NCBI GenBank assembly: GCA_964034945.1 | Contig: OZ035962.1 | Coordinates: 83,225,942 to 83,289,941, forward strand | Reading direction: 5' to 3' | Length of the DNA stretch: 64,000 nt | Source: Chrysopilus asiliformis | Lineage: Eukaryota > Arthropoda > Insecta > Diptera > Rhagionidae | Part shown: piece by piece, positions 1 to 10,078 of the stretch | Layout: each line of letters begins with the position of its first letter | Position numbering within the stretch: the stretch's first letter is position 1 | The notes under the pieces: model-generated | Database searches by the model: none | What the model saw: the letters and a program-made list of their open reading frames with translations, nothing else | What the model was told of the DNA's origin: nothing | Translations under genes and position numbers: made by a program

Positions 1-189
1 TCACACACAAAATTTAACTACACCGGAGTGTTTGGGATGACAAAAGATTTTGATTTCCGCATGTCCGTCCGTCTGTCCGCGAAAACCGTAATTTTCAAAA
101 GGATTGAGGTAGATACTTGAGTTTTTTTTACAGTCGGGTTTTTAGTAAATAGCAAGGCTAAGTTCTTGAACGAGTAAGATCGAACTATC
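1..189 (+). repeat. Repeat A, partial copy A1
   Basis: This is a truncated copy of the dispersed A repeat. It carries the shared phrases in order: a start near GGATGACAAAAGATTTTGAT, a CTGTCCGTC-type tract, AAAGGATTGAG, and GGCTAAGTTCTTGAACG. It has no coding content. The left end is cut by the window border, and the right end runs into a C/T microsatellite exactly where other copies carry a C-rich stretch. Confidence 0.75.
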
Positions 190-325
190 CCTTCCCCTTC
201 TCCCTTCTCCCTTCTCCCTTCTCCCTTCTCCCTTCTCCCTTCTCCCTTCTCCCTTCTCCCTTCTCCCTTCTCCCTTCTCCCTTCTCCCTTCTCCCTTCTC
301 CCTTCTCCCTTCTCCCTTCTCCCTT
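190..325. repeat. (CCCTTCT)n microsatellite
   Basis: About 19 near-perfect copies of a 7-bp unit. On the opposite strand it reads as an open frame repeating REKGEGR, but this is an artefact of a 7-bp repeat without stops and not a gene. The array sits where repeat A normally has a short C-rich stretch before CATACAAA. Confidence 0.95.
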
Positions 326-1605
326 GGCACAGGATGATATTTTCATCAAAAACAATAGCTCGTTCACGTAGTTGTGGTAACTCAAAATTTTATATTTTGC
401 CTGAACACCGACGACGATATGATATATCCTATAATGCATAAAAAAATCTTTTACGCGACTTTCGTAAGTTGACGCGACAAAATTGGTGGGCAAACAGCCA
501 CGTAAAATTACGCAAACGTCGTATACAATAATAAGATTTTATTTTGTGTCATTTATTCCCATATTTTTAATTAATTTTAATTTCTCACCGATTCTCGGCT
601 GAGAGAAGACACAGAACTGCGAATCGATTTACACAAATTATTTGAAAAAGGCAAATGCGGAATGGATAATTTTATCTGGTTACATGAATACCTTTATTAT
701 TTTTTAGCCCAGTTTTGAAAAGTATTCCTACAACTTCTGAATATGAAATGAATTTTTTGATTTGATTTTACACAAAGACAAAGATCTGGAAAAAAAATAA
801 AAACATAATAAAAAAGTTTTATTTCTTAATAAAAATCCCTGGATACGAAAGGTTTTCTAACTAATTATACCATCATTATCTTCGTTAAGACTGGCAATGG
901 CGGTCGGTTATTTGATTCTCGTCCTCATTTGCGATTCTATCAACGAATTCAAGTTAACTGGACATCGAAACTGAAACAAGGATGATAACATTTAAAGCTT
1001 TTCATCAGAATTCCTTAATTTTGTCTAATTAAACAAACTTGACACCAGGACTTGACACTAACTCTTATGTAATAATGTTGAACAGCCCTAAATGCCTAAG
1101 ATGGTTTTATTTTTTTTTATTTTGACTTTTATTTACAGATTTTTTTTTGTTGTTTCAGTGCTATTCATTTCCGTTCTTGGGTTGGAAAGAACGAAAATTT
1201 AATTATAAAAGAAACCCTTAATTATTCTATCCACTTGTCATAAGAATCTACTCTGCACAACCATTTCTGTTTCTAGGTTTTTTTTTTCAAACAATTTTGA
1301 ACAAGGGTTTTGTCTGAAAAATTTCAGAATTAGAGAAAGAAACTTTTTTCTACTATAATATTTGAACAAAGGGCTAATTTGAGTGGTTCTTGCTATAAAA
1401 TTCTTTGGCGTTTCTTAAATATCAGAAGTGTTAGAATTTGGCTATGTATTTTTTTGAATACAAAGTTTACTGTGTTTTCCTTAGTAAATTTCCCGGATAC
1501 ATGAGTACGCAACATGTCTGTGTGTGTGACCCAAGTTTTGTATTCGAAGGCTGTTATCGTCCCGACTGAGCGCGATTTGAAAAAAAAAATGGACGGTGTT
1601 CGAAA
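326..1605. other. AT-rich DNA, nothing recognised
   Basis: No supported gene, RNA or transposon end was seen. Homopolymer A and T runs are frequent, and open frames are short and AT-biased. Confidence 0.6.
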
Positions 1606-1830
1606 AAATTGCAAAAATCTTTTGCATTTCTATGGGAGCGGGGGGAAGGAGTGATCTGGTTCGACGAGTTATGTAGAATCATATTCAACGTACTTTTCAT
1701 CTAAACAAATTTTTGTAAAAAATTGACCGTTTTCGATTTTTTTTCATTTGTATGGGAAAGGAGTGGTTCCATTATTTTCATTATCGGACGGGGTTTAACT
1801 TTTGATAAAAGCCTGCTCTGTGCCAAATTT
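1606..1830 (-). repeat. Repeat A fragment (reverse)
   Basis: Phrases of repeat A in reverse orientation: TATGGGAGCGGGGGGAAGGA, GTTATGTAGAATCATATTC and TTTGTATGGGAAAGGAGTGG. It is a decayed fragment without clear ends. Confidence 0.55.
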
Positions 1831-1874
1831 CAACTTTCTACCGCAATTGGTTGTCGAGGTTTCAATTTTTTTGT

Positions 1875-1965
1875 GTAAATATCTAATGTGAACAGCACAT
1901 GACTTTCTTATACAAAGTTTACGTTCTTGCGCAATTTACAATTACACTATAACCCGACGAAAAAA
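1875..1965. repeat. Short repeat F, copy 1
   Basis: A ~85-bp stretch (AACAGCACATGA, then TACAAA, TCTACGTTC or TTTACGTTC, then CCTGACGAA or CCCGACGAA) recurs at 57826-57898, just left of a mariner remnant. Function unknown. Confidence 0.55.
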
Positions 1966-1984
1966 AAAATTCATTTATATAAAA

Positions 1985-2707
1985 ATATGAATTTTAATTT
2001 TATAAAATCTAAAATGTCTTGCTAAAGGTCAAAGATATTGATTACGGTCAAAGGCAAAAATGTAGAGAATTTTACAACCAGCAAGATAATCGCAAAAAAA
2101 CTGATTTTTTGAAATAACGGTATATTTCGATTTGAGATAATCAGTTCTAGTAAAGGACAAAAATGTAGGAAATTTTTACTTAAGGGCACTGAAAACCCCG
2201 TAGTTTCGAATTAAACCGCGAAAAATGAAATTGCGATATTTAAAAAGCCGCCATTTTGTTTACCTCCGGTTAACGAATTTTCACCAAAAGTTGATAGGAT
2301 TGTCCCATTCCAGGACCAACCATGCCTGTAAAATTTCATCGTTCTAGCTACACTCAGAAAAATGTCCAGGTCAACTTTTTGTCAGGTTAACTCTGACTTT
2401 ACAGAGGTTGGTGTAAGCCAGCTAGCGGTCAGAGTTAACCTATCTAAGGTCAACTCGTGCAGCTCCCAATGCCCTACTTCACCTGCAGGTGGCTTCATTT
2501 CAGAATTTCTCCGACCACAAGTCAACTCAGTTTTACTTGCCCACATGCAGGCGAACGCGCGCCTGCCCGAGGCTAATTACGCCGTATGCAGGTCGTCGAG
2601 TTAGCCCCCATTTTTCTGAGTGTAGTCTTTGAGAAATCTTGTACACAGATTGACAGACTGAGAGACTAACAGACTGAGAGACAGACAGAAAGACATTTCT
2701 CTAATAA
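1985..2707 (+). repeat. Repeat C, left part of copy 1
   Basis: This matches 35985-36330: CCAAAAGTTGATAG, ATCATCCCATTC or TTGTCCCATTC, AGGACCAA, CTGTAAAA, then GACAGACTGA and GAAAGACATTT. Two transposons interrupt this copy (2351-2622 and 2708-4352), and the repeat resumes at 4353 with GACTCAGGAG. The other copy supplies the uninterrupted arrangement. Confidence 0.7.
2351..2622. mobile_element. TA-flanked MITE, TIR CACTCAGAAAAATG
   Basis: A 272-bp element with perfect 14-bp terminal inverted repeats (CACTCAGAAAAATG at the left, CATTTTTCTGAGTG at the right) and TA on both sides, as in Tc1/mariner-type insertions. It interrupts repeat C. The related copy at 36222-36260 reads through from GGTTCTAAC to the following phrase without it. 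The interior is richer in GC than the surroundings and repeats GTTAAC/GTCAAC motifs. An 80-codon frame spans it but looks like no known protein. Confidence 0.85.
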
Positions 2708-4352
2708 CACTGATCAACAAAAAGAAAAAAAAAAATTTGCCGTTCTTTGCAAATGTTTTTTTTTCATACCTTGGTATTAGATTATTTATAATATGTCTGT
2801 AAAAAATAGCGGAAACACCCATTTTCTTAGGAAATTCTGTTTATTTAAAAAAAATAAAAAAAACAGGAATTTTTTAAATATTTAATTTTTATAAATTTAT
2901 TCGTATGATTTTTTGAAAAGTTTTGCTTCTCTTTTATATGAATATGATGGATGATATCGTTTTAATGTCCAACAGCATTCTTGATGACCATTTTCCTTGA
3001 TATCTCTTTTCCATTGTCATAATGTCTTGATGAAATCTCTCCCCGTGCTCGTCGCTTACAGCACCTAAGTTTTTAGGGAAAAACTCTAAATGGGAATCAA
3101 GAAAATGAATTTTCAGAGACATATTGCATCCCAAGTCTTTATAGTTCTGGAGGACACATCTTACACAAAAAAAACTTGGCGTCCAAGGTTTATTAATACT
3201 ATGACTAATACCAATGATTACATAATATAGATGGGAAGTAAACGGAAGTTGCCGTTTACCTACGGCAGAGAAAAGAGATGCGCGATAAAAAAAAGTCACC
3301 GAGCAACACCATCTTTCCCTTTTTTTCCTTCATGTCATATGGAGTTAAAGAAAAAACAAGAAACTTGTCGTTTAGTCAGGGCTAAACCAAGCGAGATTTT
3401 CATATCCTTATAGCAGTCAAAAACTTGTATTATATTTACACAACCCTTGCACTAACACCATCATGCTTCCGACAGCGGCCTGACAGCTCACGAAAATTTT
3501 CAAGCAAATTATAACACTTTTTTAGTATTTAAATCGCGAAATACACTAAAAATCAACGAAATTAACACGAAAACTAAATTTTCCACCGAAATTGGTGGTT
3601 TGTTTTGATTTTTAACTAACTGACTGCTGAGAATCAAATTTGTGTATTGCCATTGTGCGATTTTTTTATGGGTTTTTCGAGGCGCATTACAACTAATTAC
3701 GCATTACAACTGAGATGTGGGAACACTTGAGATGAGGCCGCACACATAAATAACTCAGTATTCACACAGAAATTGAAACCGCCAGCATGTCGCTAGTTGT
3801 CCCTCTCTCTAACCAAATATTTTAGGAGAACTTTCTTATCTATATTAGGTAATCATTGCTAATACTGAAACCAAACTACAAATTGTATGCGTTATTTACT
3901 AGCGGCGTAGGCCGTTCTCGATTGGAATTGGAAGTAAACTCCCGACAAATAAAACAAAAGAGGTCCAGAGAATTTAAGCACTTTCGATGCATAATGAAAA
4001 CTAGGTATAAGTATTTAGTATGCGACCCCAACCAGAACGTATGAAAATTAACAAACAAAAAACTACAAAATAAGCAATAGTGAGCTGAAAAAATACAAGA
4101 AATTCACACGCCGTTAACTGTAGTGCGTCAATATGCTGTCAATATTGTGGGAAATTGTTGTCCTTTTCTTTTATTCGCTCGGTGCTGCTCGGAGCGGGAC
4201 CGAATAGTTGTTACGGGATAAACCGCCAATACTAATGCCAAAAATTATACTTTGTCATGAAATATTTTTAACATTTTTCTGTTAATACTTATGCTTGTCA
4301 GATACCGAAAATGTATAATTTGTTTAACGGCAAAAAGTCGTGTTGACCAGTG
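2708..4352. mobile_element. 1.6-kb DNA transposon, TIR CACTGRTCAACA
   Basis: The element begins CACTGATCAACA and ends TGTTGACCAGTG, a 12-bp inverted repeat with one mismatch, and is flanked by TAA on each side. It splits repeat C between the GAAAGACATTT phrase and the GACTCAGGAG phrase, which are nearly adjacent in the copy near 36310-36330. It carries on the minus strand a decayed conserved ORF (2897-3155). The superfamily is unresolved: the 3-bp duplication suggests PIF/Harbinger, but the ORF is not a Harbinger protein I recognise. Confidence 0.75.
2897..3155 (-). pseudogene. C-terminal fragment of a conserved element-borne ORF
   Basis: On the minus strand a continuous frame encodes a segment with the landmarks LGCNMSLKIHFLDSHLEFFP, AVSDEHGERFHQDI and EKRYQGKW. 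It then shifts frame near 2977 and continues with CCWTLKR to a stop at 2897-2899. From memory, sequences with HSHLxFFPxNLG, SDExGERFHQDI and YQGxW recur in many arthropod and cnidarian genomes, usually inside repeats and annotated as uncharacterized. I infer it is the C-terminal end of an ORF once carried by the surrounding transposon. The upstream part of the protein is missing and replaced by non-homologous sequence, so this is a broken copy. The function of the family is not known to me. No promoter or splice signals are evident. Confidence 0.7.
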
Positions 4353-4500
4353 TAATGCTTCAATTGACTCAGGAGGGCTCGGGAAATGATTTTTAGGCAA
4401 AATTGTCGAATTTTTTCATGAATACAATACTTTATTATACTACGTTATAAGAAAGTAAAAAATTCAGCATAACGATCAAATTTTTTACCCTATGAGATTT
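4353..4500 (+). repeat. Repeat C, right part of copy 1
   Basis: Continuation of repeat C after the 1.6-kb transposon: GACTCAGGAGGGCTCGGGAA, TTTTTAGGCAAAATTG and TTTTTCATGAATAC match 36325-36400. Confidence 0.7.
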
Positions 4501-6350
4501 AATTATGTATGAAAGGTATCATCTCTGCGCTAAGTGGATAAACCTATGTTTCCTAATGAATCTGAATTTTGCGCCTGTGAGGCAAAAAAATTAGGTCAAA
4601 ACTTATGTTTTACAAATGTAATAAAAGAAATATTTTTAATTAGATCCGTCCTTATGAGCAAAACATTGGTTACTGGTGAAAAAAGCTTTTTCCTTCCTCG
4701 ATTCGAAGCAAAAATAACAATATATGAAACTATTTATGCTTAATATATGATAATGCTACTCATCGTCATCAAAATTCAAATGTTATTACGGAAGTTTTAC
4801 ATTATAATAACCTATAGTAAGTACCTCTGTCTACCTGAATCATAAAATTTAAACCGTTTCGCTACAAACTCGTATACAAATATATACGAATTCGAAATTT
4901 CTGTACCAGAAACGACAATATTTAAAGCTTGTTGCCAAAAAAAAATGTTGAAAACGATTTGAGTTTCTTTAGGTTTGTAGTCATGATAACGATTTCCCCT
5001 ACATTCCACCACATGGTATGAAAATTTTATGCTACTAATGGAAAGTATTTAATGATTTTTATGGCCTCTTCCTATATATGAATGTATCCTATATTTATAT
5101 AAAACTTGTTCCATCAAAGCTTGGTATATACACAAAAAAATATTTTTTTAAGCTTCACGTTAAATCTCATATCACATTCGACCGAATATTTTGTGTGGAA
5201 TTGCGCTGTAACTTTACGTAATTTCAACTCCTATACAAATCTTGTTTTCATTCATTCAGAGTTCTGGGAAATGTCTGTTTCTTCCGCACCTTGCCGCCCT
5301 TTATGTATATACAGTTTCCATACTTTATTTTGCTACACGGTAGTATGCTGTATGAAAAAAAGGGTAAAATTTTGCCTGAAGCTAAAGCTCAGTTTCATTA
5401 GAATTTCAAAGGGGAGATCCTTTTTTGTAACTTTCGTCGTTTACTCGGTTCTGATGAATTCAAGTACTGGCCTTGGTTTATGAGTAAACGCGTATATAGT
5501 TGTAAATAAAACGTATAATTTTACATAGCCGGATATGTATACATATGAGTACAAATACACAAAAAGAATAGTCCTATTATAAAGTTTACTAAACAAATCT
5601 ATTATTGAATCTTTTTCATTCAATTCAAGTTTGATTTTTATGTCAAGTTTTCTAATATATAATACTAATGGCCCCTGTATACATTTGTAATACATGGTGT
5701 CTTAGATAAACTAAAATAATGTACTGGCGTGAAACTCAAATCAAGACAACCTAAGTCCAGCGATCCAAACGCCTACCAACCAAATCATTTCACTTCCGCG
5801 GTGGCGCGTCGCGAAATTTTGCGTTGGTATGGAAGGATTAAGAAATGTTTCCGAATAAGGAGAAAAAATGTCAAATGGCTTGGAAGGACTCGTTTGGATA
5901 TTTGGAAAATATAGCACGAGAAAATTAACAAAATTAAAGGCACGACATATCCCTTTACAATTGCGCCCGGTTAATGTTCGTTAAGAAAAATCGCAGGCGA
6001 AGACAAAGCGAATCCCTTATTTTCATATTTCTACTCCATTGTTCAATTTTCAGCCACTACCTGACTAAAAGAACACAAAATATATCGGCACAGTGAAATA
6101 TATTCCTGCGGATGAATCGCTTGCGAAGAAAATGCAATTCCCTCAAGAAAGAGTCGCCATTTGATTTTCTAGAAGAATGGTCTTCCAAAGGTATGTTGGG
6201 ATTGAGTTATACTTAGGAATACAGAATCCTCGTTGTTGTGTTAGTGGCATTTGGGGGGAAATCAAGAGGTTTTTATAAGTCTCCCCCATAGAATTTCTAT
6301 ATTTTCACATATTTCAAAGTCTTACTAGAAACACAAACCATATTCGTCTT
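4501..6350. other. AT-rich DNA, no supported feature
   Basis: Several open frames of 60-125 codons occur (the longest at 5106-5483, +), but none shows a recognisable domain, splice structure or compositional signal of coding. I regard them as chance frames. Confidence 0.55.
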
Positions 6351-6504
6351 AAGTCCAATTCAGACTAACGATTCCGATTATGATTGAGCTACCAATGAGA
6401 TCAAAGCTTTCAGGTACCTATCGTTGAAAGCTTTGATCTCATTGGTCGAGAAGCTTCTATCGTAATTGCAATCGTAATCGAAATCGTTAGTCCGAATTGG
6501 GCTA
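6351..6504. mobile_element. Short fold-back element
   Basis: Outer ends are inverted: CCAATTCAGACTAACGATT at the left, and AATCGTTAGTCCGAATTGG at the right. Inside is a perfect 22-bp inverted repeat (6391-6412 and 6425-6446) with a 12-bp loop, so almost the whole segment can fold into one stem. It is probably a small MITE. No clear direct duplication was found, because TTA at the left and TAA at the right belong to the inverted repeat itself. Confidence 0.6.
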
Positions 6505-6512
6505 ATGCCCGT

Positions 6513-6583
6513 ATCACATTGACGATTGCGATTGACGATTGCGATTGACGATTGCGATTGACGATTGCGATTGACGATCGACC
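6513..6583. repeat. 13-bp minisatellite
   Basis: Four to five tandem copies of GATTGACGATTGC, followed by degenerate copies to about 6640. A similar motif is present in the adjacent fold-back element as ATTGCAATCGTAATCG, so the array may have grown from a transposon end. Confidence 0.85.
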
Positions 6584-6639
6584 GTTGACGTTTTTCTATC
6601 ACACTGACAACGATTCGATTCTCGATTGCGATTGCTTGT

Positions 6640-8690
6640 ACTTCATATCCTCAGTCCAGGATTTAATTTTCGGTGGCATTTTTTTTGTGTTATCCTTTCC
6701 AACAAATATGAGCTGATCGATGTTGATAAAGCTTTCGAGCGAATTGCATTCGTGAGTGAAAGGGAAAGGCTCACAAAAGTCAAGCACAAAAACTACACAC
6801 CTTCCTTTTTCCTTTTCGCAAAAGCCTCTAATACTAAATGGGCAGAAGAACTGAATTGAAGTGAAGCAAACGATCTCACTGAGGCAATTTTTTTTTGGTT
6901 TCTGAAAGCTCTCCGGATTTGATTTCATAAAACAAGATTATCTTCTAGCGTTGTTTATCTGGATATTGTTTATGCTACCAATTTCAGTGGGTGGGGAACA
7001 ATCAAAATGTCCAAAGTGGGTATTATTAAAAAAATATTTGTTTCTCCAGTATTGCCAGAAAGTTCCAGTATTGCCACACTAAAGAAAAACAAAAAAAAAA
7101 TCACCATCAAAAGGCAGTATTTCTAGTTATTCCTAAGTTATAAATTATTCCGACAGTATTCCGCTGCAAGGAACTTGCTGGTGAAGATTCTTACCTTTTT
7201 TGGAATAATCGCTCTACTGATGAATCGTATTGCCGCTTTGTCAGTAATGGTGTCGTTGTACCGGTGCTGCCGTTTGAATATATTTATAGGTGATAAGTTT
7301 CTCATCCTCATATATGCACAAAACATAATTTTCATGGAGAACTGGTCGATTATAGTGAAAAGTTTATAAGGGAGAAATCTCCACTTTTTTTGGAAAAGTT
7401 TTTTTTTAAAACCGTAAGATTGTAAATTAAGCGTTAGATAAACATTTTCCTTCAGTAGGTACCCATAAATGTATCTTTGTTAGAGTCGCAATATATATTT
7501 TTTGCTTTATTAACCGCTGTTGGTAACTGGCAACTTTCTGTCAGTATATAAGAACATAAAAGGGATGATGGTTGTGAGTGGAGTTGGAAAGTTGTAGAAT
7601 GTTAATGCAGAGAACACTTAAATGAACCAACAACATTATGTTACGTGAAAATACCTTGTTGTATGGCTTGGAATCTGGCCATTTCAGATAAAGTGCGAGA
7701 CAATGATGATAATCAACCCACTCGGCATAAATGGGGTTTTGTTGCGTTTGTACCGTAATTAAATCTGAAATCTTAATAAAACTTATGCGAATGAACACAG
7801 TCTACATATATGACTTGCTCATTCACTATAAACTTGGCAAAGCGCAGTCTATATTCATTGTTGTCATATAGGATACATGGATGATATTTAAATCCGGTTT
7901 TTTGCTGTTGAAGTTTCAACTGCCAACAACAAAATATAATAACAATGATGACTACGAACTGACAACAATAAACGATGAGTAGCTCTAAAGGCAGTCCTGA
8001 AGGTATTCAAAATTTGCATTGTGTACGTTATGAAATAATTGTAATTGTGCGTTGGATGAATTGAAATCGTCTCCATAATACATGGTACTGGCAATGCTGA
8101 TAGGCCAGGTTTTTAGGATAAATTTTAGAAAAAAAAAATTATTTTTGCCTTTCGACAAACAACACACACTCGCATATACGTTTAAATGAGTTTGTTTTGT
8201 GTAATTATAGTCACAAATTTCAGATCCCACAAAGGATCAGACAGACACAAGATTTAACTTTATTCTTAACTTTAATGCCTTGACACGCCATTAATGTTCA
8301 CTCACTTATGGACTACCCTTAATTTCAACCGAATTTTCTCTGTTAATTAGAATTTGAGTTTTTTAGCATATTATTTTTTTTTTGTAAACACCATACAGGG
8401 GAAGTCTTTATGTATATTTGTATACGGATGAATGTTCTTCATTTAGAATAAACATTGACTTTTAAAATAATTGCTATCAGCTTTAAAATATTTTGTATGT
8501 TTTATGCGTGCCATTACATTAATTAGTTTTTTTACTTGCTTTTGTGGTGACAAAATTTTTGATCTTAAAATCAAGCTTATAATTATACTTTTTTGTTTAT
8601 ATTCTGTGGATTTATATGTTTTACATATTGGTTTTTTTAAAAATCATTTTTAAATGTAAGCCTGTAAATATACTCATGTAAAGTGGTCAG
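6640..8690. other. AT-rich DNA, no supported feature
   Basis: No gene or transposon end could be supported. A minus-strand frame at 6599-6928 contains MPPKIKSWTEDM, which faintly recalls SANT/Myb-like starts of transposon proteins, but it is too short to call. Confidence 0.5.
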
Positions 8691-9124
8691 GGAAGTGAGG
8701 AGTTCCCAAACTTTTTCCTTTCGCAACCTCTTTTTTTAAAAAAATTCAGAGCTATAAATAGATCCATGAAAACTGAAATTAGGGAAAATGCGCCGCAGGC
8801 GAAATTTTTTTATAAAGTTTTGATCATTGCATTTTTATTGATCCATCATTTTTTCAGTATCAAAAAAAGTTGATTTCATATAATCCGTTGACAGTATTCT
8901 CTTTTGATTTCACTTTTCCTGGTGCATATCGCGACATTCGACATTCGATTGACAACCCCGACATCAACACTTCAACGAGCTATTAATCTGCAAAGTTTGT
9001 TCGAAATTTTTTGAAAATTTGATCTCTAAAGATTGTTCAGAATTTTATGATTTTGTGTTACAATTAAGTCAGTCACAAAATATAAGGAATGTGAAATATA
9101 ATACAAGTAATTTAAGATGGATTT

Positions 9125-9320
9125 ATTAAAAGCATTTTTTTTAGCTTGCTTCCGTATCTGTTTGTTTATCAGGGTCAAATCTTGTGATCTAATTTTGACC
9201 CAGTTCCACTCATCCGATTAATAATAAAATTATTTTCACCACTTCGTTCATGTAATGCGAACCGAAGGTCCTTTGAGGATAACGTGATTATTCTTTTCCT
9301 CATTTCCTTAGATTTTTTCC
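9125..9320 (-). repeat. Repeat D, reverse copy
   Basis: This is the reverse complement of parts of 43080-43430: TTAGCTTGCTTCCGT, CTGTTTGTTTATCAG, TCAAATCTTG, TTTTGACCCA, CCGATT, then GAAGGTCCTT, GATAACGTGATTATTC and TTTTCC. It is non-coding. The matching + copy is tandemly duplicated at 43021-43267. Confidence 0.7.
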
Positions 9321-9349
9321 ATCAAAAAATGTCATTTGGTTATTGTTAG

Positions 9350-9412
9350 GGTCTTGGAATCTGATTCTTAGGGTCTCGGAATCTGGTTCTTAGGGTCTCG
9401 TAATCTGAGTCA
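9350..9412. repeat. Three tandem copies of a ~22-bp unit
   Basis: The unit TTAGGGTCTCGGAATCTG occurs three times with small changes. It contains TTAGGG, but the unit is longer than a telomere repeat, so it is a local minisatellite. Confidence 0.8.
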
Positions 9413-9429
9413 GGGACAAATGAAAGATT

Positions 9430-10078
9430 AGATATACAAAGCAAATCAAAGATTAGATAACCAAAGCAACAACTTTAAAAATGTATGGAAAATACTTTAG
9501 AATTATGAGCTTCAATCAAGTAACGCATCCAATTAAAATATTTATCTTGATTTTTTAACAGTTAAGCGAAAACACTTTTTTTGCAAGGCATACTAATGAT
9601 TCCATTTCCGCTGGTGGATTTTTTAAGCCCTCAAAATTTATTCCAGGTTTCTTATCTTTTTTACCTAATCTTTGGTCAAACGTTGTAATCTTCTTCTCCT
9701 CCGATTGACCTGAAATTTTGTACACATACGTAACTACGATTACAATGGAATATGTATATATGCAATCTACCCCTCCTCTTGCCGATGGACCCCTCTCCTG
9801 CTATGTTCTGAAGCGTTGGAGAAATTTTTCGCCAACTTATATAAAAAGATAAATTAAAATAAATATTTATCTGGCTTTTATTTCTGATATAGAAAATTAT
9901 TATTTTCTTTTCAGTATATTTTTTATAAAAGCTTTTTTCAAACTTTTTTTTAAGTTATTGTGATATATTTTTTTTGTAAATAATCGCAATTGAAATACGT
10001 TTGTCTGCAAAACTTCTTTTTTTATATGGTGGAGCTGCGAGAGGTAACTTGATTGAATTTTGATGCATGGAGGAGTTA
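9430..10078. other. AT-rich DNA with a repeat A remnant
   Basis: The last ~60 bases (ATTTTGATGCATGGA, GAGTTA), followed after the next element by TGTAAAA, match the ATTTTGATGTATGGAACGGT and TATGTAAAATC phrases of reverse-orientation repeat A. The rest shows nothing I can name. Confidence 0.55.

Noticed and set aside
142..493. Two overlapping minus-strand frames with REKGEGR repeats
   Set aside because: They are produced by the (CCCTTCT)n microsatellite, whose 7-bp unit has no stop in any frame.
5106..5483. 125-codon plus-strand frame
   Set aside because: No domain, no splice context, and AT-biased composition like its surroundings.
6599..6928. Minus-strand frame with PPKIKSWTEDM as a SANT/Myb-like protein
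   Set aside because: The resemblance is limited to a few residues and the frame ends in minisatellite-like sequence, so it is too weak to call.
9350..9412. TTAGGG motifs as telomeric repeats
   Set aside because: The repeating unit is ~22 bp and occurs only three times.
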